A DNA stretch of 59,257 nt from Actinomycetota bacterium (GTDB lineage: Bacteria; Actinomycetota; Thermoleophilia; Solirubrobacterales; Solirubrobacteraceae): assembly GCA_005884115.1 (NCBI GenBank), contig VAXW01000010.1:1-59257 (forward strand). The letters are read 5' to 3'. Below the pieces are notes generated by a model. That model was not told the DNA's origin, did no database searches, and worked only from the letters and a program-made list of their open reading frames with translations. Below, in pieces: positions 59,061 to 59,257 of this stretch. A program made the translations under genes and the position numbers. How positions within the stretch are numbered: position 1 is the stretch's first letter; each line of letters begins with the position of its first letter.

Positions 59061-59257
59061 TGGGAGGGCGGGATTATGGGAGCGTCGTGCGACCAGCATA
59101 GGCTGGTCTCATCGCGGTAAAGCTCGCAAATAGCGGCATGGCGCCACACCGTGGCCAGCAGCGTGCTGTAGTGCAAGTACTTAAGAGGGGCTCGCTCACG
59201 CGCTCCCATCGGGGGTGAGGGCGGGACCACATGGAGGTGAGCCTTATGGCAAGGCTC

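Noticed and set aside
59246..59257. ATG with GGAGGT upstream at the window edge
   Set aside because: Only four codons are visible, too few to call a gene, though a rightward CDS may start here.

Overview
This is a GC-rich (roughly 70%) actinobacterial chromosome segment. Ku with a multidomain LigD, an ECF sigma/zinc anti-sigma pair, cyclases and LuxR regulators with large sensor parts, DUF6458-, DUF4242- and DUF2855-type proteins and several lineage-restricted secreted proteins suggest a soil actinobacterium, possibly Thermoleophilia/Solirubrobacterales. That placement is inference; no rRNA or phylogenetic marker is present.

Region 1 (about 201-15413) is a complete genomic island. A 68-bp perfect direct repeat marks its ends: the left copy is a 3' fragment of tRNA-Ser(UGA), and the right copy lies inside the intact tRNA-Ser(UGA). 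Beside the left end are a tyrosine integrase, an excisionase-like HTH protein and a replication-relaxation protein, followed by about 1.1 kb of non-coding DNA with long inverted repeats and a DUF433/PIN-like toxin-antitoxin pair. The cargo is a catabolic cluster: a DUF169 remnant, a hotdog thioesterase, an HxlR regulator, an SCP2-like protein, a linalool dehydratase-isomerase-like protein, two SDRs, three alpha/beta hydrolases (two are close paralogues), an enoyl-CoA hydratase and a quinone-oxidoreductase-like MDR. Three promoter regions inside the cargo share the octamer TCTGAGTT, which suggests one regulon under the resident HxlR protein. The most attractive reading is a mobile terpenoid or isoprenoid-alcohol degradation island.

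Region 2 (15.4-55.5 kb) looks like host backbone: tRNA-Ser(GCU), a LuxR/flavin monooxygenase pair, a PAS-GAF-GGDEF protein with a cupredoxin lipoprotein, an NHL-repeat protein, a GT2/GtrA/methyltransferase envelope group, a secreted S15-type hydrolase preceded by an AT-rich small ORF, sigma/anti-sigma, TatA, MFS, cupin, SDR/enoyl-CoA hydratase/thioesterase, PfkB kinase, LigD-Ku (NHEJ), P450, a giant adenylate cyclase-ATPase, a GGDEF/HD-GYP protein, GNAT, ArsC and an R2-like ferritin oxidase. Minisatellites with 19-24 bp units recur, several of them inside coding sequence.

Region 3 (55.55-59.06 kb) starts at an intact tRNA-Val(CAC) and carries two further 5'-half copies of the same tRNA at 57.49 and 59.02 kb. 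They bound two small islets, one with a TetR/secreted-protein pair and one with a zinc-ribbon ORF, a row of hairpins and a hydrolase relic. Neither contains an integrase, so they look like tandem remnants of tRNA-targeted insertions.
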